Shown here: positions 1 to 5,836 of the stretch, one piece after another
Position numbering within the stretch: the stretch's first letter is position 1
Layout: each line of letters opens with the position of its first letter
NCBI GenBank assembly: GCA_903953065.1
Contig: CAJBIG010000087.1
Span: 1-5,908, forward strand
DNA: 5,908 nucleotides
Direction of reading: 5' to 3'
From: an uncultured Solirubrobacterales bacterium
Lineage (GTDB): Bacteria > Actinomycetota > Thermoleophilia > Solirubrobacterales > Solirubrobacteraceae
Program-made: the position numbers and the translations under genes
The notes under the pieces: model-generated
Databases searched by the model: none
What the model saw: the letters and a program-made list of their open reading frames with translations, nothing else
What the model was told of the DNA's origin: nothing

Positions 1-23
1 GCCAAGAGTTCGGCGAAACCGCG

Positions 24-638
24 CTACTCGTCGTCTTCGTAGAGCGATTCGCGCGCGACCTCTTTGCCGCCGCCGTCGTAGCAGGCGATCTCAAGCATGT
101 CGCCGCGGAAGTCGTCTGGCGCCAGCAGCGTGAAGCGGTCATCAACCATCTCGCACTGATCGACACACAGCCCCGCCAGCTCGGCAGTCGCGATCTTTGC
201 CTCGGCGCGCGTTGGGCGGCCCCAAACCAGCGTCATCGCCGCGACCGAATCGGTCTCACCGCGCCACGATCCAACGACCTCCTCGCAGAGGTCGATATTC
301 CAGTCAGGATTGTCGGCTGCGGTTTGCGCCGTTACGTCGGCGACGGCTTTGAGGTCCTCATCACCGGCCTCGTTGCGCAGGTGCGCGATGTAGCCAAAAA
401 CTTCAAGCCCGTTTGATGTCGTTGCTACGGCCGGGATGTAGCTGCGGCCGTGCCAAGTGCGGTCAGGGAACCAGGCGATCTCGCCAATCTGACCGAGCTC
501 TTCACCGTCGTCCGGCTCGATCGAGGCGCAGGCCTCGATGAAAACTTGCTGGAGCTTCAGCGCCCAGCGTCCGGAGGGGAGATGTTCGTGTGGGGGCTCG
601 GCCGCAAAGCGCGGCACGAGGCGGGGTTCAGGAGCCAT
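24..638 (-). CDS. Hypothetical acidic protein, 204 aa
   Basis: I do not recognise this protein. It starts at ATG (638-636), ends in TAG (26-24), and is the last gene of the minus-strand cluster, 45 nt after the dtd stop. The translation is acidic, ends in EDDE, and has no signal peptide or membrane helix, so it is probably a soluble cytoplasmic protein. The first 20 residues are proline-rich and look disordered. A folded body seems to begin near W25. Aromatic residues cluster around residues 56-68 (W56, F57, W62, Y67), and a hydrophobic stretch NGLEVFGYIAHL lies at 76-87. Five cysteines (C37, C118, C158, C162, C186) are scattered; C158 and C162 are four apart but form no clear metal site. The alternation of short hydrophobic and acidic segments suggests an alpha/beta fold, which is inference. 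No Shine-Dalgarno sequence is evident, so the start is less certain than the frame. Codon use matches the neighbours. Confidence 0.72.
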   Translation of the reverse strand: MAPEPRLVPRFAAEPPHEHLPSGRWALKLQQVFIEACASIEPDDGEELGQIGEIAWFPDRTWHGRSYIPAVATTSNGLEVFGYIAHLRNEAGDEDLKAVADVTAQTAADNPDWNIDLCEEVVGSWRGETDSVAAMTLVWGRPTRAEAKIATAELAGLCVDQCEMVDDRFTLLAPDDFRGDMLEIACYDGGGKEVARESLYEDDE

Positions 639-683
639 ACGCGCAGCTTCGCAGGAGGCAAAGAATTTGGTCGCGCGGGCGGC

Positions 684-1109
684 TCACGACGGATCCACTT
701 CGAGCATCAGTGTGACCGGCCCATCGTTCACCAGCTCAACCTCCATTGCGGCGCCAAATCGACCGCGCTCGGCGCCGAGCTGTTCGCAGAAGCGCTCGTA
801 AAGCGGCTCGGCGAGCTCCGGCGGCGCGGCGCCGGTGAAGCTCGGGCGGTTGCCCTTCGAGGTGCTCGCGTAGAGCGTGAACTGGCTTACGCAGAGCAGC
901 TCGCGCTCGCCGAGCGCCTCGCTCATCCTGCCCTCTGAGTCGTCGAAGATCCTCAGCGCCCTGACCTTCTCAGCGAGCCGGTCGCAGCAGGCCTCGTCGT
1001 CGCCGGGGCCAACACCGAGCAGCACGCACAGGCCGCCGCCGATCGCGCCAACGGTTTCGCCGTCTACGCGAACAGAGGCGCTGCTGACTCGTTGGATTAG
1101 CGCCCGCAT
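684..1109 (-). CDS. dtd: D-aminoacyl-tRNA deacylase (DTD)
   Basis: The enzyme hydrolyses the ester bond of D-aminoacyl-tRNAs (and, from family knowledge, mischarged glycyl-tRNA-Ala), recycling tRNA and keeping D-amino acids out of protein. It acts in the cytoplasm as a homodimer. The 141-residue protein has the usual DTD length. It begins with the typical MRALIQRVSSASV strand and carries the two signature active-site elements: SQFTL at 75-79 and the Gly-cisPro motif in NDGPVT at 128-133. NRPSF at 87-91 is also characteristic. The frame stays open upstream to another start at 1148, but that would add 13 unrelated residues and overlap the AEC gene. The ATG at 1109 matches the family N-terminus and leaves a 10-nt gap after the upstream stop. 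The ribosome site is weak (GGCTGG). All key residues are present, so the gene looks intact. Confidence 0.96.
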   Translation of the reverse strand: MRALIQRVSSASVRVDGETVGAIGGGLCVLLGVGPGDDEACCDRLAEKVRALRIFDDSEGRMSEALGERELLCVSQFTLYASTSKGNRPSFTGAAPPELAEPLYERFCEQLGAERGRFGAAMEVELVNDGPVTLMLEVDPS

Positions 1110-1119
1110 CGCGGCCAGC

Positions 1120-2049
1120 CTACAGTCCGCCGGCCAATGCGACGACACTCGCCGCGACGACGACGATCGCCGTGCTCCAAGCGATCGCGCCGACGATGAT
1201 CTTGAGGTCGAGGCCGAAGATGTGGCCGACCGCCAGGCCGGTGATGCCGCTCGCCATCGCCGCCTGAATCAGAAAAGCCGCCGGAACCTCGATCACGAAG
1301 CTTGAGAGGCCGAGCATCACGCCTGGGGCGACCAGCAGCCGCAGCGCCAGCGCCGTCACGACCGGCGCCGTCAGCTGTGGTGGGAAGATCCTCGTGCCTT
1401 CCTGATCGTGCTCGATCATCAGGTAGACGCCAACGGCAAAGAAGCCGAGCGGTGCGATCGAAACCGCCAGCAGGGTCGCGAGATCGCGCGCCCAGTCGGG
1501 GCTGAGCCAGCTCGGCGCGATAACGGCCGCGATCAGCGCGATCAGCGCCGGATTGCGCGTGAAGAAGGTCTTCGTCCTCGCTCTTGCGCCCTCGCCGGCG
1601 CGCGTTCCAAAGGCGGCGCCGATCGCGAAGCCACCGATCAGTGCGACCGGCGCCGTGACGGTCGTGTCGTAGGCGACCGCGAGGCCGATCGAATCGTTGC
1701 CAAGCAGCAGCGCGATCAGGGGGATTCCGAGATAGCCGGTGTTTGCGAGCCCAACCGAGATCATGATCGCGCCGGTCGCTGAACGCGGCAGCCGCAACAG
1801 CCGTTCGCCAATCAGCCAAGCCAGGCCGATTACGATCAGCCGCTCGGTCCAGCCGAAGACGATCCCGGCGCCGATCCCTGTCGTCAGCTTCAGGTGGCTG
1901 ACGGTGAAGAAGACGACGAGCGGAATCGCGACGTAGGCAAGGATGTCGAGCAGCCTGCGCGATAGTGCCAGCGCACCTTCGCCCCAGCGGCGTTCGGAGC
2001 CGACGCCAATAAGCAATGCCAGCAGACTTGTCAGCGCCACGGCGATCAC
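1120..2049 (-). CDS. AEC-family (auxin efflux carrier-like) permease
   Basis: This 309-residue integral membrane protein belongs to the AEC family of secondary transporters, which in bacteria export or import small organic anions such as malate or malonate. The substrate here cannot be read from sequence. It is full length for the family (about 300-320 aa), with around ten hydrophobic segments. The clearest are near residues 2-16, 33-51, 91-117, 167-180, 188-211, 227-249, 256-280 and 284-305. Diagnostic features are NTGYLGIP (103-110), with its helix-breaking Gly/Pro, the proline of helix 2 (P43), and the C-terminal block from AAFLIQAAM (257-265) through GLAVGHIFGLDL. A charged loop (about 149-165) divides the two halves. 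Translation appears to start at GTG (2049); GTG at codon 4 is an alternative. It lies 13 nt after the GNAT stop and 10 nt before dtd, so it is almost certainly co-transcribed with both. The +1 frame of the same strand is also long and open, but is an artefact of GC-rich codons. Confidence 0.92.
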   Translation of the reverse strand: MIAVALTSLLALLIGVGSERRWGEGALALSRRLLDILAYVAIPLVVFFTVSHLKLTTGIGAGIVFGWTERLIVIGLAWLIGERLLRLPRSATGAIMISVGLANTGYLGIPLIALLLGNDSIGLAVAYDTTVTAPVALIGGFAIGAAFGTRAGEGARARTKTFFTRNPALIALIAAVIAPSWLSPDWARDLATLLAVSIAPLGFFAVGVYLMIEHDQEGTRIFPPQLTAPVVTALALRLLVAPGVMLGLSSFVIEVPAAFLIQAAMASGITGLAVGHIFGLDLKIIVGAIAWSTAIVVVAASVVALAGGL

Positions 2050-2062
2050 TGCGCGCTGCCAA

Positions 2063-2494
2063 TCAGATGAGCTGTTTGCTCATCCAGGTGTGTTCGATCC
2101 CGGCGTCGGGGAACGGCTCGCCGTAGGCGATGTAGCCGGCCTGTTCGTAGAGCGCCACGGCGTAGATCTGTGCCGCCAGTTGGATCTGCTCACCGCCGAG
2201 CAGCGCGGCCTCTTGATCGGCGAGGCGAAGCATCTGAGCCGCGATCCCTTCGCGGCGGCGCTGCTTGGCGACGACCATCCTGCCGAGTTTGACCGTCGTG
2301 CCATCGAGCAGCAGGCGACAGGTCGCGACAACTTCGCCGTCGTCGAGCGCAACGAGGTGCGTTGCCTGCTGATCAAGACCGTCGATCTCCTCCGCAAGCG
2401 GCACGCCCTGCTCTTCAACGAAGACGATGGTTCGCAATGCCATCGCCGCGTCAATCTGGGATTGGTTGTCAGCAACTTCGACGCTGAGCGTCAC
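2063..2494 (-). CDS. GNAT-family N-acetyltransferase, YjcF/ElaA-like
   Basis: This 143-residue protein is a single-domain GCN5-related acetyltransferase, transferring the acetyl group of acetyl-CoA to an amine. The acceptor is unknown, as for most of this subgroup. Visible features in order are the N-terminal R21..VF.EEQGV segment with EEIDGLD (35-41), typical of the YjcF/ElaA branch; ATHLVAL (44-50); ATCRLL (57-62); KLGRMVV (69-75), leading into the acetyl-CoA pyrophosphate loop QRRREGIA (78-85); then AQIYAVALYEQAGY (108-121) and GEPFPDAGIEHTWM (125-138). The second glycine of the usual R/QxxGxG/A loop is alanine (A85), an allowed variant. The start is GTG at 2494, sharing the bases GTGA with the stop of the thioredoxin-like gene. 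This 4-nt overlap implies translational coupling; GGTGG four bases upstream could assist. The protein is intact and probably cytoplasmic. Confidence 0.93.
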   Translation of the reverse strand: MTLSVEVADNQSQIDAAMALRTIVFVEEQGVPLAEEIDGLDQQATHLVALDDGEVVATCRLLLDGTTVKLGRMVVAKQRRREGIAAQMLRLADQEAALLGGEQIQLAAQIYAVALYEQAGYIAYGEPFPDAGIEHTWMSKQLI

Positions 2495-3084
2495 TTCGCC
2501 ACCAGCGCGTAGCGATCGATGTCGGTGTTCAGATCGGAGGCCTTCAAATAAGGGCCGGAGTGAATCAGTTGCCGCTTTCCCGAGCGCGAGTAGAAGATCG
2601 TTGAGGGGACGCCGGCCAGCTTGTTGTCGCTGAAGAACTTGCCGTCCGGATCGCCATAGCTCGGGAAGCTGACCGGAAACTCCTTCAGCAGTCGCTTCGC
2701 CGCCGGGATGTTGTCCTTAAGATCAACGCCGAGGAAGGCGACCTTGCGGCCACGTGCGACCGACACCTGCTCAAAGACCGGCATCTCTTGGCGGCAGGGG
2801 CCACACCACGAGGCCCACACGTTGACAACGACCGGGTAGCCGCGCAGTTCCCGAAGCCGCTCCGCCAAAGCCGCCGGACCGCCGGTGAGCAGCTCGCCCG
2901 CCTGGGCGTGGATCGCCGCCAACGCGGGCGGCGAGCCTGCCAGTCGCCGCTGCGCCTCACTGGCGCTGGGCGCGCGGACGGTTTCGGTCTCTTGGCCGCC
3001 GTTTTCACTGGTGGCCTGCTGGAGGCCAATGACTACAACGCCGCTGAGCACGACGACGGCGGCAATTATCGCTGCGATGCGCAT
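2491..3084 (-). CDS. Membrane-anchored TlpA/ResA-like thioredoxin
   Basis: This is a thiol-disulfide oxidoreductase of the TlpA/ResA type. The family reduces or exchanges disulfides outside the cytoplasm, for example during cytochrome c maturation; the client here is unknown. The 197-residue protein begins MRIAAIIAAVVVL, a single uncleaved-looking membrane helix (about 3-20). A polar, probably disordered linker (about 23-47) and an alanine-rich helical segment (48-82) follow. The thioredoxin fold starts at YPVVVNVWASWCGPC; the redox pair is C94 and C97 in WCGPC (93-97), and the cis-proline is P160 in GVPST. The frame is open further upstream, to 3318, but that extension crosses the promoter region and is not protein-like. 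The ATG at 3084 puts a hydrophobic anchor right at the N-terminus. GAAGAG directly abuts the ATG, closer than ideal for a ribosome site. It is the first gene of the cluster and diverges from the helicase. Confidence 0.94.
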   Translation of the reverse strand: MRIAAIIAAVVVLSGVVVIGLQQATSENGGQETETVRAPSASEAQRRLAGSPPALAAIHAQAGELLTGGPAALAERLRELRGYPVVVNVWASWCGPCRQEMPVFEQVSVARGRKVAFLGVDLKDNIPAAKRLLKEFPVSFPSYGDPDGKFFSDNKLAGVPSTIFYSRSGKRQLIHSGPYLKASDLNTDIDRYALVAK

Positions 3085-3087
3085 CTC

Positions 3088-3116
3088 TTCAGGATCGCAT
3101 AGTGGTGCTGTATAAT
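3088..3116 (+). promoter_or_regulatory. Candidate promoter of the helicase gene
   Basis: TATAAT at 3111-3116 is a perfect sigma70 -10 hexamer in otherwise GC-rich DNA. Seventeen bases upstream, TTCAGG (3088-3093) matches the -35 consensus at only three of six positions, and there is no TG extension. If used, transcription starts near 3123 and gives the helicase a leader of about 134 nt. Four of the six bases are shared with the opposing -10 on the minus strand, so one melted region could serve both directions. Confidence 0.45.
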
Positions 3117-3139
3117 TGATGACACACTGCGTCTGTCTC
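3109..3139 (-). promoter_or_regulatory. Candidate promoter of the minus-strand cluster
   Basis: Read on the minus strand, TATACA (3114-3109) is a plausible -10 box. GAGACA (3139-3134) is a 4-of-6 match to a sigma70 -35 box, with a 19-nt spacer (18 nt if TTATAC is taken as the -10). Transcription would start near 3101, giving a leader of only about 17 nt before the thioredoxin-like ATG. This is the only AT-rich hexamer before the cluster. The -35 match and the long spacer are weak, so this is a candidate only. Confidence 0.4.
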
Positions 3140-3149
3140 ACCTGCGAGG

Positions 3150-3217
3150 CTTCCAGTGGCCGCTCCGGGCGGTACCCGGACTGGGGGAAGTGACGCCAGT
3201 ACTTTGCGCCGCTTCCC
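3150..3217 (+). promoter_or_regulatory. Structured leader of the helicase mRNA (two adjacent hairpins)
   Basis: Hairpin 1 pairs CCAG (3153-3156) with CTGG (3181-3184). It has a 7-nt bulge, then a second stem TCCGGG/CCCGGA (3164-3169 with 3175-3180) closed by a 5-nt loop. Hairpin 2 begins at the next base: GGGAAGTG (3185-3192) pairs with CGCTTCCC (3210-3217), with one U-G pair. An A/C mismatch and a CGC/GCG stem follow, around a 9-nt loop. GGAAG (3186-3190) could instead pair with CTTCC at 3150-3154, so two alternative folds are possible. The U-rich stretch CTCTTTATT (3219-3229 area) follows hairpin 2 and gives it a weak terminator-like look. I do not recognise a known riboswitch class. The pairings were found by eye, without energy calculation. 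Confidence 0.4.
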
Positions 3218-3242
3218 ACCTCTTTATTGAACAAACGCCAAT

Positions 3243-3257
3243 ATGGCTGACTGCTAA
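3243..3257 (+). CDS. Four-codon leader mini-ORF (MADC) overlapping the helicase start
   Basis: ATG at 3243 opens the reading frame Met-Ala-Asp-Cys-stop. Its TAA (3255-3257) shares the final A with the helicase ATG (3257-3259), forming TAATG, the classic stop-start overlap for reinitiation. No Shine-Dalgarno sequence lies upstream of either ATG. The arrangement could place a terminating ribosome on the helicase start, or it could be a chance ATG in a short spacer. Whether it is translated cannot be told from one sequence; conservation of the TAATG overlap in relatives would be the test. Confidence 0.3.
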   Translation: MADC

Positions 3258-5836
3258 TGGCCCAAGCGGCCGGACCGGTACCTACCGGCAAAGAGATAGA
3301 GCGCGCTGAAGCGTTCACGTTGGAAAAGTTCGTCTATCCGGGCGAAGAGGTTGACGTCGCCTTGGCACCGGGCTCGCCGCGCGCTCGCGCGCTGGGCTAC
3401 GCGCTGGCTGAGCTCGACGCCGGCGCTGAACTGCCCTCGACCAAGTGGCGCAGATCTTGGTCGCTGTTGCTCGGACTCGAGCGCGTGCTCAGCGAAGATG
3501 AGCCGCACCTAGCCGACGGCACGGTGCTCAACCCGCATCAGGTTGATGCACTCTCCGGCACCTTGACGGCGCTGCTGGCAGCGCGGATGAAGGTTGACGG
3601 AATTGAGATCGCAGAGCCGGTCTTCGATGTTGATGACGCGCCAGACGAGGCGATTGTCACAGACGACGACGAACTCGCTGCCGAGCTCGCGGCGCTCGAC
3701 GAGGAACACGAAGAGGACGAGGACGTCGAGGACGACGAAGTGATCGAGGAGGTCGAGGAGGTCGAGGTTGACCTGATCGAAGCTCCGGAGGGAACCGATG
3801 AGGACATCGATGCCGAAGCGCTCGACGATCCCAATGCCGACAAGCGCTTCTGGTTTGAGCACGCAACCGGCGCCGGCAAGACGGTCGCTGCGATGGGCTT
3901 CGTTGACGCCTCGCGGACCGGCGGCATTCTGATTCTGACTCACCGCCGCAACCTCGTAGATCAGTTCAATGAGGAGATCCGCACGCGCGGCTATGCCGAT
4001 CGCATTTCGGGCCCGTTGCTCGGTGACGAGGGGCTCGACTTGAGCGGGCCTGTGACGGTCGAGACCTACCAGTGGTTTGTTCGTCATGCCGGCAACATCT
4101 CGAGCGCTTACACAATCGTCATCTGCGATGAGGCCCACACCGCACTGGGTGAGAAGACGAGCGCCGCAATTCGCGAGTGGACCGGCCCGGTGTTCATTGG
4201 CATGACGGCGACCGGTGCGCTTATTGCGCGCCACGTAACCGATCTCTTCCCGACCCAAACCTCGCGCTTTGATCTTGCGCAGGCGGCGCGTCGAGGCGTT
4301 ATTTCACCGCTCCGCTGCCTGCGGATTCCACCCGGCCCGGGCGTTCGCACGATTGCCAACGTTCCGCTGCGCAAGGGCGAAGTTGACGTTGAGTTTGATC
4401 AAGAGATGCTCGCTGAGCTGCTCGATCAAGGACCCTTCAACATGGCGATCGCCGATCTTTACAAGACCCGCTTCAACGGCGTTCCCGGCGTCGTGTACAC
4501 GGCTGGCGTGCAGCACGCCTACAACGTTGCCGAGGCATTCCGCAACCTCAACATCAAGGCCGAGGCCGTCTCCGGCGAGACGCCCAAGCGCGAACTGGCT
4601 GAGATTCTCGCTCGCTACGAGGCCGGTGACATCGACGTGCTGGTCAACGCTCAGCTGCTCGCGGAGGGTTGGAACAGCCCGCGCGCGACGGTCTGCATGC
4701 ACCTCGCGCCAACGGCGTCGAAGCGGATCTACCAGCAGCGCGTTGGCCGCGTAACACGCCGCCACCCCGGCAAGGAGGCAGGCGTCGTCGTCGACTTCGT
4801 CCACCCGGCAACACGCCATGATGATCCCGTCGTAACGCTCCACTCGCTGCTTGACCGCGACGTCTATCGCGGCGGCGCGATCGTCGTCGGCCCGGTCCGC
4901 CGCGGCCGTGGCCGACGGGTTCGCGTTGAGCGTCGTGTACTGCCGGTAACGCCCGGAGAGGACCGTCGTCACGAAGTATTCGAGCGCGAGCTGTGGCGGA
5001 TCGGCGTTGAGAACCTCGACTACGGCGAGCAGCACATGTGGGCTGCCTTGGCCGGCGCCCGCGTGGCACCGAGCGGCTGGCGCCGTGCCCGCGCGATGTT
5101 GCAGTTCGATCGCAGCGGTGAGCTGAAACGCCGCTTCCTGCTGACGGTCGTCGAACGCAACGACCATGCGCCGCTGCGAATCCGGGCGCTGCAGGAGATC
5201 GCCGCCTTGAAGGACCCGGAGGCATTCGATCTGGCGATCGACATGATTGAACCTTGGAGCAAGGATCAGCGCCGCGAAGGCGCAAAGGTCTGCCTTCAGG
5301 CACTCGCCGACAAACGGATAGGCGGTCGCGACCAGGCCACAGGTTGGATCTGGCGCCTTGCCGACTACACACGCGAGCTGCACGAGCAGTACGCGGTTCA
5401 GCGCTGGCCTGAAACGAAGCGCCTGCTTGGACTGCTGGTCAACTCTTCGGGCGCCGCCCACGCCCGCAACGCCCGCAAGCTGGTTCAGGCGATCCGCGAG
5501 CAGGACCGCCGCTTGCAGATAGCGATTCTGGCAAGCGCTGTAGCTCACACGCCGGAAGCCGAGGAGGTTCTGCGTGGAGCACGGACGCGGCTGGCTCGCA
5601 AGCCGGGCTCCTGCTCGCGCGAACTGCTGCGCAATTTCCCCAAGGGCAAAGGCCGCCGCAAGCGCAGTCGCCGCCGCCGCCCTGGTGGAGCAAACGCTGC
5701 CGGCGCGAACCGGCGGCGTGAAGATCAGAAAGGCACTGATCAGGCGAGTGAAGCCGGCGCCAAGGCGAAGCAGGAGAGCGGCAGTGAAACTGAAGCGAGC
5801 GCCGACGGCGGCTCCGAAGATCAGGCTGCCGCTTAG
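3257..5836 (+). CDS. Superfamily 2 DEAH-box helicase with acidic insert and basic tail
   Basis: This 859-residue protein is an SF2 (COG1061/type III restriction-like) nucleic acid helicase, predicted to couple ATP hydrolysis to DNA or RNA remodelling in the cytoplasm. Its layout is: N-terminal region (1-90); Q-like LNPHQVDAL (91-99); an acidic insert (121-193); RecA1 with Walker A ATGAGKT (203-209), Ia THRRNLVDQF (228-237), DEAH (291-294) and TAT (317-319); and RecA2 with motif IV-like GVVYTAG (411-417), motif V LLAEGWNSPRA (467-477) and motif VI QRVGRVTRR (494-502). An unassigned helical region (about 560-795) and a disordered tail (796-859) follow. All catalytic motifs are intact. An in-frame TGA at 3248 limits the start to ATG 3257 or later; TTG at codon 22 is an alternative. 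No nuclease, methylase or partner gene adjoins it, so a defence role is unsupported. Substrate and pathway are unknown. Confidence 0.93.
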   Translation: MAQAAGPVPTGKEIERAEAFTLEKFVYPGEEVDVALAPGSPRARALGYALAELDAGAELPSTKWRRSWSLLLGLERVLSEDEPHLADGTVLNPHQVDALSGTLTALLAARMKVDGIEIAEPVFDVDDAPDEAIVTDDDELAAELAALDEEHEEDEDVEDDEVIEEVEEVEVDLIEAPEGTDEDIDAEALDDPNADKRFWFEHATGAGKTVAAMGFVDASRTGGILILTHRRNLVDQFNEEIRTRGYADRISGPLLGDEGLDLSGPVTVETYQWFVRHAGNISSAYTIVICDEAHTALGEKTSAAIREWTGPVFIGMTATGALIARHVTDLFPTQTSRFDLAQAARRGVISPLRCLRIPPGPGVRTIANVPLRKGEVDVEFDQEMLAELLDQGPFNMAIADLYKTRFNGVPGVVYTAGVQHAYNVAEAFRNLNIKAEAVSGETPKRELAEILARYEAGDIDVLVNAQLLAEGWNSPRATVCMHLAPTASKRIYQQRVGRVTRRHPGKEAGVVVDFVHPATRHDDPVVTLHSLLDRDVYRGGAIVVGPVRRGRGRRVRVERRVLPVTPGEDRRHEVFERELWRIGVENLDYGEQHMWAALAGARVAPSGWRRARAMLQFDRSGELKRRFLLTVVERNDHAPLRIRALQEIAALKDPEAFDLAIDMIEPWSKDQRREGAKVCLQALADKRIGGRDQATGWIWRLADYTRELHEQYAVQRWPETKRLLGLLVNSSGAAHARNARKLVQAIREQDRRLQIAILASAVAHTPEAEEVLRGARTRLARKPGSCSRELLRNFPKGKGRRKRSRRRRPGGANAAGANRRREDQKGTDQASEAGAKAKQESGSETEASADGGSEDQAAA
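3617..3835 (+). other. Region encoding the acidic insert of the helicase
   Basis: These bases encode residues 121-193. Of 73 residues, 37 are Asp or Glu and none is Lys or Arg. The densest part is residues 147-172. The segment sits between the Q-like HQ (94-95) and Walker A (203-209), where most SF2 helicases have only a short connection. It is probably disordered and exposed on the surface of RecA1. The reading frame is continuous and the flanking motifs are intact, so it is a genuine in-frame insertion and not a frameshift. Its origin may involve expansion of GAG/GAC-rich DNA. Confidence 0.8.
3746..3767 (+). repeat. Short in-frame tandem repeat (GAGGAGGTC) in the acidic insert
   Basis: The 9-mer GAGGAGGTC occurs twice back to back (3746-3754 and 3755-3763), followed by a partial third copy (GAGG). 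It encodes Glu-Glu-Val units within the acidic insert. The unit is a multiple of three, so slippage would change insert length without breaking the frame. Confidence 0.75.

Noticed and set aside
1097..2062. A 321-codon open frame in another phase of the AEC permease strand
   Set aside because: The translation is an Arg/Asp/Gly-rich low-complexity string typical of a shifted GC-rich gene. The overlapping frame gives a clear permease with the NTGYLGIP motif.
3164..3184. Resemblance of GGGCGGTACC to the T-box antiterminator motif
   Set aside because: The match is partial, there is no recognisable stem I with specifier loop, and the downstream gene is a helicase, not an aminoacyl-tRNA synthetase or amino acid gene.
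3085..3318. N-terminal extension of the thioredoxin-like protein to an upstream start
   Set aside because: It would run through the -10 hexamers and the start of the helicase gene, and would bury the membrane anchor that is naturally N-terminal from ATG 3084.
3538..3927. Serine-rich minus-strand frame opposite the acidic insert
   Set aside because: Poly-serine arises from reading the complement of GAG/GAC-rich codons in another phase; there is no independent coding evidence.
4304..5548. A 414-codon open frame antisense to the helicase
   Set aside because: It lies wholly opposite a gene with intact SF2 motifs. Its translation has no recognisable domain, and long antisense frames are expected in GC-rich coding DNA.
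3257..5836. Helicase as part of an antiphage or restriction system
   Set aside because: No nuclease, methyltransferase, sensor domain or toxin partner is seen in the protein or next to it; the neighbours are housekeeping-type genes and there is no mobile element signature.
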